Below, piece by piece: positions 1-11,447 of a stretch of 64,000 bases of DNA. Numbering within the stretch: position 1 is the first letter of the stretch; each line of letters opens with the position of its first letter. Made by a program: the position numbers and the translations under genes. The stretch lies in contig CM068385.1 of NCBI GenBank assembly GCA_034770075.1, positions 53,018,746 to 53,082,745 of the forward strand. The letters run 5' to 3'. This DNA comes from Aralia elata. Taxonomy: Eukaryota > Streptophyta > Magnoliopsida > Apiales > Araliaceae. Under the pieces are notes generated by a model, which was not told the origin of the DNA, made no database searches, and saw only the letters and a program-made list of their open reading frames with translations.

Positions 1-1020
1 TGCGGCTGGAGGAAAAGAAGTTTATTTTCAGTAGGATCAGTTATTTTAGAAGATTGATGCTAACAAGGATTCTTTTTATTAATCTAATGAGGAGACTATA
101 AGAGATATGAAGGCATGAAAAAGGATATAACAGGTTGACAATACAAACACGGGGAGATTGGATTACAGAGCTGATTTGTAGAGATTGGAGAGTAGAAGAG
201 CCTCTTGAAGATTGCAAATTTGTGGCTGGGAGATTGAAGAAACTGATTGAGTTTTTCCTAAATCTTTTATCTCAGATTTGTAATTAATTACAATGGTTTA
301 TTCTAGGGTTTTGGTTTTTACTTTCAGCATGAACTAAATTTGAATTAAGGCTGCAATTGAACCTTTTGTGCTTATGACTTAAGTATCTTATTTAATCCAA
401 TTATTATTTCATATTGAGTTGTCTAGCTTATTCTGTGATTATTGATTAATTGTTTGGCCAACAATTTACAAGATATCTTAGATGAATTCGGGAGATGAAA
501 TCTAGGAGTAGATCTAAATAAGTTAGCATGTATTCTTAATTATTTGCATGTGATGAATAATTAGGGTTGTGAAGTGGATAGGGATATGTCTTTGTTGCAT
601 GTGACTGTTGAGAATTGGTATTTGATGAATTTAATCTTTTAGTTTTGCATAGGAATATCGCAAAATTAATTAAGTTAAATAAATTTGTTTGATCACTTGA
701 AAAAGGGCTTACAAATAAAGTTGAATTCTTGTTAAGAACTCTACTAAACTTAATGATTGGACGAATTGAAAATTTTAGTTATCTTGCATGATTGGGGATA
801 TTGTAGTCTTAAGCCTTTAAATCTGAATTTCAACTTTCGTGTTAGTTATTGATCTTAGTTTCAATTTAATTAGTTTTAATCAATATTCAAATTGTGATTA
901 TTTAATAGAATAGCAGTAATCTAGATTGGTAGTTGAAAATATAAAACACAATAATTCTCTTTGGGAACGATACTCTATTTATCACTTTATTACTTGTTGA
1001 TCGTGTATACTTGTACGTAA
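1..1020 (+). mobile_element. Athila-like LTR, 3' part, cut by the window start
   Basis: Non-coding, AT-rich DNA that ends with the hallmark of these gypsy LTRs: a 'gggaacgatactc' block followed by 'gatcgtgtatacttgtacgt' near 960-1020. The same block closes the LTRs at 9414-10804 and 55553-57237. The left end lies outside the window, so length and target duplication cannot be given. There is no coding sequence. Confidence 0.6.
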
Positions 1021-1059
1021 TTGTTGATTGTGAAATCGGACAACACTTCACATAGGAAT

Positions 1060-1412
1060 ATAATGAAGCAATGTGAATGAATATATTATATAATTATTTG
1101 GGAAAGAGTTATATGGATAATCACATAGGAGATTGAAGACGTTTGAGTAAGTCATCGGGGAAAATTGTAACCTTAATATTTTAAATATGTGAAATTTCTT
1201 TGTTAAGTAGTTAAGTAATTTTAATAGTTAATTTTACAACAGCAGTTACATTTGTTTAGATAAAATTAAATTGGTGCATGATTAGTAGTCGGATATTTAG
1301 GTTATTAAATACTCTTCGTGGGAACGATACTCTATTTGTCATTATATTGCTGAGTTGATCGTGTATAGTTGCACGTAAATTTACTAATCAAGTATAGATT
1401 TAAGCAAACAAG
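1060..1412 (+). mobile_element. Second Athila-like LTR 3'-end fragment
   Basis: A second, diverged copy of the terminal block ('cgtgggaacgatactc', 'gatcgtgtatagttgcacgt') at about 1318-1380, in the same orientation as the first. It runs up to 'agttttg' near 1410, which resembles the spacer between LTR and primer-binding site in the intact element at 57238-57247. It meets a minus-strand LTR tail to tail. Confidence 0.55.
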
Positions 1413-2420
1413 TTTTGCAAAAACTTATTTGCCTAATTTTATCACTTAAGAAATACACGCATGTATACGCGATCGACTAGTAATATAATGACAAAAAGAG
1501 TATTGTTCCCACGAGAAATTAATTCTAATGTTTTTCAAATATCAATTTCTTATCAAGTCAATTTAATTTAAATATATAGAAGTTTAATTCATAACAAATA
1601 AATTAAACTTTTCCAAATATTAATTAACCTCCATGGAAAATACAAGTAAAAAAAATTAGAGAAGAAAAACTCTTATGAAGACATCTTCCATCTCCAAGCA
1701 TCCTTCAACTCCTTGCCTCTATTGGTGTTAAAAGAGTTTTACACTAGATCTTCAAACTTGAAGTCTAGCCGCCACGATAAACAAAACTTAAAAACTCTTA
1801 TAGCCCTTTAACATGTATTTATAGGTCTCCTAATTTTCTAACCCTAAAAGGAAATACAATACAATTAAAATTACATACACAGTATCTTAAGTTTAATAAA
1901 CTACTATAATAAAATTCTTAAATCTCATCCTTTTCCAAATCTACTGTTGATTTCCATCCTTTAAATCTCCTCGAGACCCACTAGGAATAATAATAATAAT
2001 CTGTTGGTTCACTGGAAAGGTTAATAGGAATCATGATGGGACCCGCAACAAAAGAAAAGATAAAAGCCACACTGCATGTTGCTTAGCCGCCCGCGCAATG
2101 CGCCTGAAGTGACCGAGCGCCGTTGCGCTAAATTACAGCGTAGCTACGCTACACTTCATTCCTTGATAGCGTTGTTGCGCTTGAGACCAACGCAACTACG
2201 CTTCACATTCTGTCAGTTTTCTTCCTTGTGCGCCCAAGCTTCAAATATTTATGATTTTGCCACTTAACTCATTTTTTCCTACAAAATAAAATAAAATAAA
2301 ATAAAAATAATTAAATAATTAAATAATTAAAAATACTATTAAATAACAAAAAATACTTAAAAACTCACAAATTATTAAGCCTAAAAGTACCCAAATAATA
2401 GGTATAAAACTCACTCATCA
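1413..2420 (-). mobile_element. Athila-like LTR on the minus strand
   Basis: Read on the minus strand, this begins at 2420 with TGATGAGTGAGTTTTATACC, almost the same start as the LTRs at 9414 and 55553, and ends near 1450 with the same cgtgggaacaatactc / cgatcgcgtatac block. A GC-rich stretch with short palindromes (for example agcgtagctacgct near 2140) sits at 2075-2215. No polypurine tract lies upstream of its start, so this looks like a 5' or solo LTR. Confidence 0.6.
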
Positions 2421-3138
2421 CCTGTGAACTCAATACCGGTGATATATCATCAATCTATCGGCGTCATCATCACCTCGCAATCTAAGAGATGAAAAGACTG
2501 ACTCTGATGGAACCATCACTCCGATAAAGCTCTAAGATAGCCCCACGGAGATCGACGAGGGGCAATGGTAAAAAACTGTTGAAAACCCCAAAAGTCCACC
2601 CTCTCGCGATAATCCGAGTGAAGGGAGTAATAAAGGTCGTAAACACTAAACATGTTACTCCTAGGTTGGGTAGACTCGGGAACCTGCGGCATGTGAAAAG
2701 GAATAAGAATGCTATCATTAAGAATGACCTAACAGACAAACGAGAATTCCATGTACCTCATTAGCGTATAGAAATGTTAAATGGTGATGACGCAGATCCG
2801 AGCCCAATAAATTTGGCATCTCTCGACACGGATCTCAGGCAATGTATGGCTCCAGGTAAAGGGAACTGAATCATCAGGCTCAGGTATCTTAACAGATCTA
2901 TCAGCCTCCTCACCAGGATCAACGCGAATCGGACAAATGCATGACTTCGCTAATCGGTGAGGTTGGCGCGTTAAACGAGGAGACAGGGCTGCCAAAGCCG
3001 GCCTACGAGGAAGAACCCCTGAGGAAGCTCTATGAATCGTGGAACTACTTAGTGCGTGGGGATCCATATCTAACCTGTGGAAAAAGATTTTGGTCAACTA
3101 ATAAGGTACATTTTTTCTAATTTTATTCAATTGGTTAT
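2421..3138. other. Unassigned sequence with open minus-strand frames
   Basis: The minus strand is open at 2482-2739 and 2777-3097 (85 and 106 codons) and is less AT-rich than its surroundings. The predicted peptides have no motif I recognise. It could be a worn gag or extra ORF of a gypsy element, because it lies between two LTRs, but there is no positive evidence. No host gene is supported. Confidence 0.25.
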
Positions 3139-6100
3139 TGTGACGCCCCCAAATTCGAGTACTTGAAACCCGTATTTGGTGCGTCACGATACCACTTCTT
3201 TGAGCTGTTTAATATATTACAAACTTAATATTTATATCAGAGTTGTCTATTCTCCAGGTATGGCAACCTTTAATTACATTCTTTACATATTACATAATAT
3301 ATATGATCACAATACAAAAGACTAATTATTACAGATTACACCTTAAAACCTATTCATGGAGCTTTCCTTTGCTCTTGTCTTTGCCAGTCTTCTAAACATT
3401 CACGCCTAGCTGAAAACAATTAAGTCGAAGCAAGAATGAGCATTCAATTGTTCAACAAGTAATAACAATTATAATAATGCGTTGAAGAAGTAAATGTTTT
3501 CTTTGAGGACTACTTCTACCACGAATCAATAGTGGTGAAGTCATTTGAAACTATTCTTAACAACATATTAAATCATTTTAAGATTTTTGAAACAACATAT
3601 TGACTTTTGAATACTGAGTGATCAAAAGACCATGAACTGTCATTTTCGAAAAGGTTTAAACAGAAATTCATCGGTAAACCGTCTGGTCTTACGGACACGG
3701 AGGATGATCAGTCCCATTGTGTCCTGTATTGATCAACACTATATAAATCACCGCCATCGGCACATAAAAATTTAAATCACCGCTATTGGTGCATAAAAAT
3801 TAAATTACCGCTTTTAGCACATAAAAATTTCCCATTTAGGGTTGTTCATACTCAGTCTGGAGTCTTAACTAAAGCAATTTAGTTGGACAGCTTAACCATA
3901 CCAATAATATTCAACAAATATTTTTTCAAATTGTGTCTAGCTGGGACAAATAGCTTAGACAACCTTTAAACCGTGCATACATACCGAGATATAATAGTAT
4001 GTATCAGAACATGTCATATCAAAGTAGTTCGAGTTCAAGGGTAATTGATTTTGTACAATAATTTACACAAGTGGGGATACTTGCATAATCAGACTTAGAA
4101 TACAGAGTTTAAATATGAATCATAGCAAATCAATAATTAGATACTTATGACCATAAATGAATTAAAGAGAATTTAATAATGTAAGATTACTTGTTTAGCT
4201 GAATAACAGTAAGATTTGAATATTTGTATAACATAAACCATGCATAAAGTAAATGCAAGGGTCAAGATAATTGCATAAACGAATAACAAAGATCATTATG
4301 GATATGAATAATTAACAATAATTATTCACGAGCATACTTTGAAATTGATAACTCATGTTGAGTTAGGAACTAGCATAACATATACCTGTTTGCACAAAAT
4401 AAAAGTAGTGCATAAGGTTTAGATACTTGCACAGTAGAGAAAGAGTACAGATACTTGCCCAACATACGGATCCAGTTCATAATGTAAATGAAAGGATAGA
4501 ATAGTTGCTCAATAATAGATTGAGTTAAAAGCTTGTATAAACCTGAATCCATTTCATAAAGTAAATGAAAAGGATAGGATACTTGCCTTGGTCATTGACT
4601 ACTGCTACGCAATTTAATTTAACTTCTTTCGTAAGACCTATCTGTTATAAGATTGATATTTCAATCAGCAAATCATATTATACCTTATAATATCACTTCT
4701 TTATAAGTAAATTATCTAACATTAAACCACATAATCAAATATTAGATAACACATTAATACCATACGCATTCATAATTCTAAAACTACCACACATCGAGTC
4801 TTTAACAGTGTTCAATATAGTATGTTGAGTGGTTTCCCACAAACAACCAACAAACTAGTTTTCGTCTCATCTACACTGTTTTCATAGTGAGTTAGATCGG
4901 TTAGTAGGTCGTATATACCTCTGCTCCTTGAAGGAATTGTTTAGCCCAGATACTATACATCAACTATTAAAGAGTACAACTGTACCACTACTTTATCATA
5001 TACCTTATGAATTAATATTAAGTCTTTCATTATATAAGTCTTTCTTTATGGTTCCGTAGGTAAAATACCCAATCCAGCAAACTGGATTCCAAATCCAGCA
5101 AACTAGATGGCAATCCAGCTAACTGGATTCCAATCTAGCAAACTGGATTCCAACTTGGATTACAATCCAGCACACTTGTTTCAAACTATTCAATTCAGTC
5201 AACTATTTTTCCAATCCAGCAACCTGGATTCAACTAACCTACAATACAGCAAGCTAGATTCACTATTTCAGCAACTGAATACACTTATTCAGCAAGCTGG
5301 ATTCAAACTGTTTTCCATTTTTAACATATTGAATTTCTAATTCATCGTACTATTCAATATTGTCTATTGAACGCCCAATCAATAACTTAACTCCTATTTT
5401 AAACCTTCATTTAATATTATTAATATCTTAATAACATTCTAGCCATTTATTAAACCAATAAATAATTTATTCTAATTGCTTACACTTTACTAATTTATTC
5501 ATTTAATCATCTTAAAATACGACAACCATAATATCTAATCAACATTGAATAAAATACCCTTCAGAAATCTGTATATACCCTATATAGAGTTTTCAAGCCA
5601 TAAAAACCTATTTTTCAAATTTTCAACATCACATAATTAATTTAATTCATTTATCCATAATATCATCATTTATATGAAAAATAGCAAAATATACATAACT
5701 TCCCATATTATCAAGTTATGAACTTACAAAATGCTAAAAAGTTAGGGTTTTCTAATTGTTTTCAAAACATAGTTTTGTTTCTTTTCTTTCTTAACCATCC
5801 AAGCACATCAATACACAAGTTGAGCACAACCAAGCATAAAACATCATCTAACATATAGATTAAGGGTTTTATACCCTAAGATCATAACTTCATACCATCA
5901 AAAATCAAATCAAAAAAAAAAATAGTTAGGGTTTTTAGAAGTTTTATAACTTTGCTTGATTTCCTTCCTCCTTCTTCCTTTAAGCACCAAGCTATGGCTT
6001 CTCCTCAATTACTCCCTCCTCACTTGTCGTGGCCTCTCCCTCTCTATCTCTTCTTGTTTAGTTTTGGAAAGAAGAGTAGATGAAAGAGAAAGAAGTAGAT

Positions 6101-7570
6101 TTTTAATTTCTATTTTCTCTCTCTCTAAACTAGGAAAAATGAGAAGATGAACAAGTAATTAAATCTAATACTTGCATAACCTATAAATATATGAATTATA
6201 TCTATCCATTTTGCCATCATTAGGAAGTACTCAACTCTTACACAATGTGACAAGTTGGTGATGGATGATCATTATTTTTTTGTACTTCATTTTTCATACA
6301 TTACAAGCAAGCCTTTAAAAACCAACACCTCACCCCCCATGTGGGCCCCAATGGGCGGCTGGCCCCTTGTATTTTGGCTCAATTTTTGCTTTTCTTTTAT
6401 TGCTTTAATGTATTAATTAAATTGGTAGAAGTGTTCTCCAATTGGGCTAACAATTGGATTTTAATTAAACCCCTTTTGGGCTCACTTTCACTAGTTTGTG
6501 CCACTAGTTTTCTAATATTTTTAATCCATACTTGGTTACTAATTTAATAAGTGTTGGGCTAATTCAATTAGTCCACACATTAATTATCCAAGTCCATGTT
6601 CAATTAATTGATTGGGCTTGGTTAGTAAATTAATTAGGCTAGTCCATTAGTATTCCTTACTAATTGGACTATTAAAATAAATTATTCATATATCACATAG
6701 TTCTCATTAATTAATACTTGTATTAATTAATGTACAAAATTTATTCACTTACTATATTCGCTTTAATTGAATATATTATTTAACTTACTATCTTATCAAT
6801 TGTTTAATATTAATATTCTTAGGTTAGTCCACTAATTTAAATAACTATTAGTGGGCCCTATTTTAACTAACAATTAATCACATACATTTTTCACATAAGT
6901 CATAATATATTTATCATCATTGATAAATAATTATCATACTCATTGAACCACATATCGTACATACATACATTCAAATATAATCAATACTTATATTTAGTAT
7001 TCGCATTTCCTTAAGAAAATAAATTCTTATTATTCATAATACACATACATTCATTTTAAATATAATTTTATCAATAATTATATTCAAAAATTAAAATTCA
7101 TAACCATAGATCAAATTAGGGTTTTGATCCGTACTGTCACTTTACCACATTTATCATACTTAGTCAATTTAAAATAAATTGACTAATTTTACAAATTCAT
7201 ATCATAAAGAAATAATCATAGTAATAATAATAATCATTTCTTAAAACATACATTTATTATTATAGTAATCATATTTTTATAAATAATCATATATCTTTAA
7301 TATAAAAATTAACTTATTAACAGAATATAATTTATAATTATCAACTATTTCTTTAATAAGAAATTTACTTGAAACCATATATGACATATATATATATATA
7401 TATGATAATATATATATATATATACACACAGATTACATATTCACCTTCCTTTCCTTGCACACCTTCTCATACTTGCTTTAATATATAATAAAAATAATTT
7501 TATTATATTTAAAAAAAATTCATACGTAAAATTTCTTATTTTAATATATCAAAATCCTTGGGTTATTACA
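3139..7570 (-). mobile_element. Very large (4.4 kb) solo gypsy-type LTR
   Basis: On the minus strand it starts TGTAATAACCCAAGG (at 7570) and ends GGGGGCGTCACA (at 3139). These termini match in style the solo LTR at 28467-31230 (TGTAATACCC to GGGGCGTGACA), which sets the orientation. No gag or pol is seen inside. A TATA-like 'tatatttata' on the minus strand near 6185 is followed by a pyrimidine-rich leader. The flanking five bases (gttat and gctag) do not match, so one side may have been rearranged. Internal repeats lie at 5071-5320. Confidence 0.6.
5071..5320. repeat. Minisatellite of inverted 'aatccagc..actggatt' units
   Basis: About ten degenerate copies of a unit of roughly 20 bp, best copy aatccagcaaactggatt. 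Each unit is itself an imperfect palindrome (ATCCAG and CTGGAT). It lies inside the large LTR. A frame open across part of it (5107-5340) is a by-product of the repeat. Confidence 0.75.
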
Positions 7571-8026
7571 GCTAGTGCTATCAGTAATCATCCGCAAGGC
7601 ACTCCATCTAGCAATATTGAGATTAACTTTGGGATAGATGATAATGAGCTAGTTGATATTGTTGAAGTTTTCACACCAACATCAATCACCATTGGAGATG
7701 TTGCTGAATATGAAAATGGTAAGAATGAGGAACAAGAGCCAAAACTAAATCAAGAGCCAGTTTAGAGTTCTGACAATGTTAAGCAACCTTCAGTTGTGTT
7801 TAGTGAGCCGTATTTACAAATCACAGTGCCACTGGTGCATAGCTATATACCGTCTGCCATAGTATTAGATCAAGCGCCTAGCTCCGTGGAGTTCATGGAG
7901 ATTAGTTTATTTAAAAAGAGCAACCTAGGCGAATTTGAAATATTGACTCGTTCGAAGGAGAAGCATACAAATGTTACTTTGCTACCGATGGACGTGTCAA
8001 TCACTTCTCGATTGGGAATTGGATAG
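7571..8026 (+). pseudogene. Unassigned coding-like remnant next to a gypsy 3' end
   Basis: One frame reads from 7571 to 8026 with a single stop near 7765. The product is acidic, with runs such as EEQEPKLNQEP, and has no catalytic motif I recognise. It starts at the edge of the large LTR, so its 5' part is missing. Downstream comes the 3' end of an Athila-like element, so it is probably the last part of that element's coding region or an extra ORF. That link rests on position only. Confidence 0.3.
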
Positions 8027-9413
8027 AAATTGAAGAAGTCGGGCTGACAACTATAACTCAAACGCTTATTGGGAGGCAACCTAAAAGTTTAAATTTATTA
8101 TTAGTTTGCATATTTGAATTTTGGTTTATTTTATTAAGTTAATTAAGAATTAATTGAACTATTAAGTTAGTTATGTTTTAGATAGTAATAATGCGATAAT
8201 ATTTTTCAGGTACCAAGTTGGGAGATTGAGAGTTGAAGGAATATCAAGGACTTGAATACCCAAGGGCTGGAGGCGTCATACATCCTTACGCAACTTTCCT
8301 GCTTCACTGGTGTTCCTCGAATACACATTTATCATGATAGAGGATGAGGATGAGGATGCTTAATTTTTCAGGGAAGTTTCTTAATTTTATTATTTTTATT
8401 TTTCTGGAACATTGAGGACAATGTACATTTCAAGTTTGGGGGGTATTGTGCTTATTTGATATTTGGTACTTGGAATCTAATTATTTATGCAATTTAGTTT
8501 GTGTTAGTTTGTTTTATTTTATGCATTGGTAATTTAGTTAGTTGCATATTAGTAGTTTGCATTTTAAAAAAATAAAAATAAATAAATAAAAATTTGAGCA
8601 ATCTTTTAACTAAATCTGTGAAGGCCAATGATAGGAATGGATTGAAATTAGGTATTTTTGGCTAATTTTTTGGATCATGCTAGTTTAGTGTTGGTTTTTC
8701 TAGTATTTTGTGATTCTATATGTTTGATAATCCTGTTGTTCAAGTTAGTTGACATTAGAGAGTTTATATAGTTGAATATGTGTGAAAGACATGATTGAAA
8801 CTCTAGGAGTTTATTGATCATCAGTTGACGTAGAGATAGGCATTCATTTAAGTTTGGGGGGGAAATTTGAGGAATGGATTGAAAATTATGAAAAATGTTG
8901 AATGTCATTGAAGTTGAATTGTTGGTGCATTGAGATGGACCGTAAAACGCACTCATTCATAAATGTAGGCAAGATGGAGCGTAAAACGCACTTGTTTACA
9001 ATAAAGTGAGATGGAGCATAAAATGTACTCACGGGTTAAAAAAAATATTTTGTTAATTCCTTCCCCCGAATTGACGTGATGTCGTCTTTGTGAAAACTTG
9101 ATGTGATGGTTTGGATTTTTGAGTTGATGTCAGGTATCTTTTACATGGTATTTGGTTATATAACCTTATCTAGGTTGAATAGCTTGAGCAGTTTGGATGA
9201 TCTTATGTCGGGGATCGTGAATTGCTATGGAATTGATGATTATGCATGATTTGAATTGGGATAGAAATTCGTATGTGTAAGTCTTTGAGGTCGTGCTTCA
9301 GATTTATCCTAAATTCTTGTTCATGAGTTAACTGGTTATTGTATGTTAGAGTAGTTTTTAGTTTCGTTTGAGTTTTGCATGAGGACAAGCAAATATTTAA
9401 GTTTGGAGGTATT
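8027..9413 (+). mobile_element. 3' internal region and polypurine tract of an Athila-like element
   Basis: Contains 'ttattgggaggcaacct' at about 8068, the counterpart of 'ttctcgggaggcaacccg' that follows pol in the element at 62780. Three copies of an 'aagtttgg(g)gg' purine tract occur near 8430, 8850 and 9400; the last lies next to the LTR start at 9414 and is the probable primer for plus-strand synthesis. A short acidic tail (EDEDEDA then stop, about 8340-8362) resembles the DEDDS tail near 63470. No gag-pol remains. Confidence 0.6.
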
Positions 9414-10804
9414 TGATGAGTAGGTTTTATACCTATTATTTGGGTACTTTTAGGCTTAATAATTTGTGTGTTTTTAAGTAATTTATATTAATTTATAGAG
9501 TTTTTATTTATTTTGTAGGAATAAAGGAGTTAAGTGGCAAAATCGTGAATATTTGAAGCAATTGGGCGAGCAAGGAAAACTAAGAGAAAATAGGGATTAT
9601 GCGCCGCGGCGCTTGATTATGCGAGCCGCGGCGCGGATCATGGGCCGCGGTGCTCGAGAGGATTGTGCGCGCGCGTGGTGCAACAAATTTGAAGGGCTAA
9701 TTGGATTATTTACATTCCTGATTATTAAAGACACTTGCTAATTGAAGCCTAAAGAGTTACAAAGAGTACAAAGCTGACTTCAAATATAAAGATGTTTCCA
9801 CCTAGGGTTATTAATGTAATCTTAATTCTATTAGGGTTAGGTGGAATAACTCCTATAAGTATTCTTATGTTATGAAGATATAAGAGATAGACAGAGAATT
9901 ATTTATCAGTAGTTTTAGATATTAGTTAGGGTTTCAAGGAGGCACTTGAAGGACGCAAGGATTGAAGAAAGGAGCGAAGCAAAACTGTGACAGAGTTCAT
10001 TCTTCCTTCTCAATTTAATCTCTTGTACTTTAGGATATTTTCTGAATTTATTATATTGTTTACTTTATTATTTAATATGAATTAGTCTTTTCATTAAGGA
10101 TTCAATGGAACCCGATGATAGTTTAATTTAATACTTATTCTCTCTTTGATTTAAATTGGGTATGAGTTAATTTGTTTATTATATCTTGTGTTGGTTGTTA
10201 TAATTGCATAATTAACAATTATTGGATGGATTTAGATGAAATCTGACGATAGGTTCTACATTAAGATCTGGGTATAATAACTTGTGATTAGTAATTCTTT
10301 TCAGTAATATTGATTGTTAATTGAATGCTAATTTTGTGGAAGGGATAGGAATATACCTAAATACCGCAAGCAACGAGTGGAAAATGATGCTTAATGAATT
10401 TATTATTATTGTTTCTCATAGGAATATAGGAAAATTTATAATAATAGGTATGCTTTATAATTATTCGAAAGATGATTATAATAATTAATAGTGATTTTTC
10501 GTTGACAATTCTGAATAATTGATTTAATGAAAGAATGATGTTATTAATTAAATGATTCATCGGAAAAAATTGAGTTGTTAATATTTTCTCTTATTTATTG
10601 AATTCACATTTCATTAGTTATTTAATTATTAATTAATTTACTTAAAATTCAATTGTTTAAATAGAATCGAATTGACTACAGATTAGTATTTGGATTAATT
10701 AATTATTACTATTCCTCGTGGGATCGACAACTTTACTTACACTTTATTACTTGATTGACCGTGTATACTTGCACGTAAATTATTAGTATAGATTTAGCCC
10801 ATCA
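9414..10804 (+). mobile_element. Athila-like 3' LTR
   Basis: 1391 bp, starting TGATGAGTAGG and ending gcccatca, so the termini form a 5-bp inverted repeat TGATG/CATCA. A polypurine tract precedes it. It carries a GC-rich palindromic patch at 9600-9670 (gcgccgcggcgc) and a TATA-like 'cctataagt' near 9851. The terminal block cgtgggatcgac / accgtgtatacttgcacgt lies at 10718-10778. A frame at 9553-9741 arises from the GC-rich patch and is not a gene. Confidence 0.75.
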
Positions 10805-11270
10805 ACGACTCCGACGACGATACAATTCCCCCGATGACGACATTGGCGACGATACGATTCCCCCAGCGACGATATGATTACCCTGGCGACGACCCCGATG
10901 ACGATACGATTACTCCAACGACAACTTCAACGACGATACGACGACCCCGACGATGATACGATTACCCCGACGATAACCCCGACGACGACCCCAGTGACGA
11001 TACGATTACCCCGGCGATGACCCCAACGAAGATACGATTACCTCGGCGACGACCCCAGCAAAGATACGATTACCCCGACGCCCGGGCGATGACCCCAAAG
11101 AAGATAAGATTACCCCGGCGACGACCCCGGTGACGATACGATTCCCCCAGCGATGACCCTGGCGACGATACGATTACCTCAACGACGACCCCGGCGACGA
11201 TATGATTACCCCGGTGACGACCCAGGCGACGACCCTGGCGACAATACGATAACGATTATCCACATAGAGT
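10805..11270 (+). repeat. GC-rich minisatellite in the 3' UTR of a Tat-like element
   Basis: About fifteen degenerate copies of a unit near 30 bp built from 'gacgatacgattaccccggc' and 'gacgacccc'. It lies directly before a polypurine tract and Tat-like LTR. Tandem repeats in exactly this place, between pol and the 3' LTR, are known for Tat/Ogre elements and can seed satellites. The Athila-like LTR ends abruptly at its left edge. Confidence 0.75.
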
Positions 11271-11434
11271 GACCCATACAACGATACGATCGTGAGGTTT
11301 GACACTTACATCATTGTATTATTTTATATTGACTTGCATCATTATATATTATCTGCCATCATCACTATATCTTGACATACATTAGGCATCTATATCTTTG
11401 TCATGCTCATTCCATTGTCTTGCATAAACATGAC

Positions 11435-11447
11435 AAAGAGGGGCATC
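11435..11447 (+). other. Polypurine tract
   Basis: 'aaagaggggcatc' lies directly before the TG of the LTR at 11448. It fits the plus-strand primer of Tat-lineage elements. Confidence 0.6.

Noticed and set aside
2482..3097. Minus-strand frames as Athila ORF1
   Set aside because: No block of the Athila ORF1 family could be recognised and no purine tract connects them to the adjacent LTR; left as unassigned.
7380..7430. TA microsatellite as a regulatory or origin signal
   Set aside because: Simple (TA)n within LTR sequence, no supporting motif.
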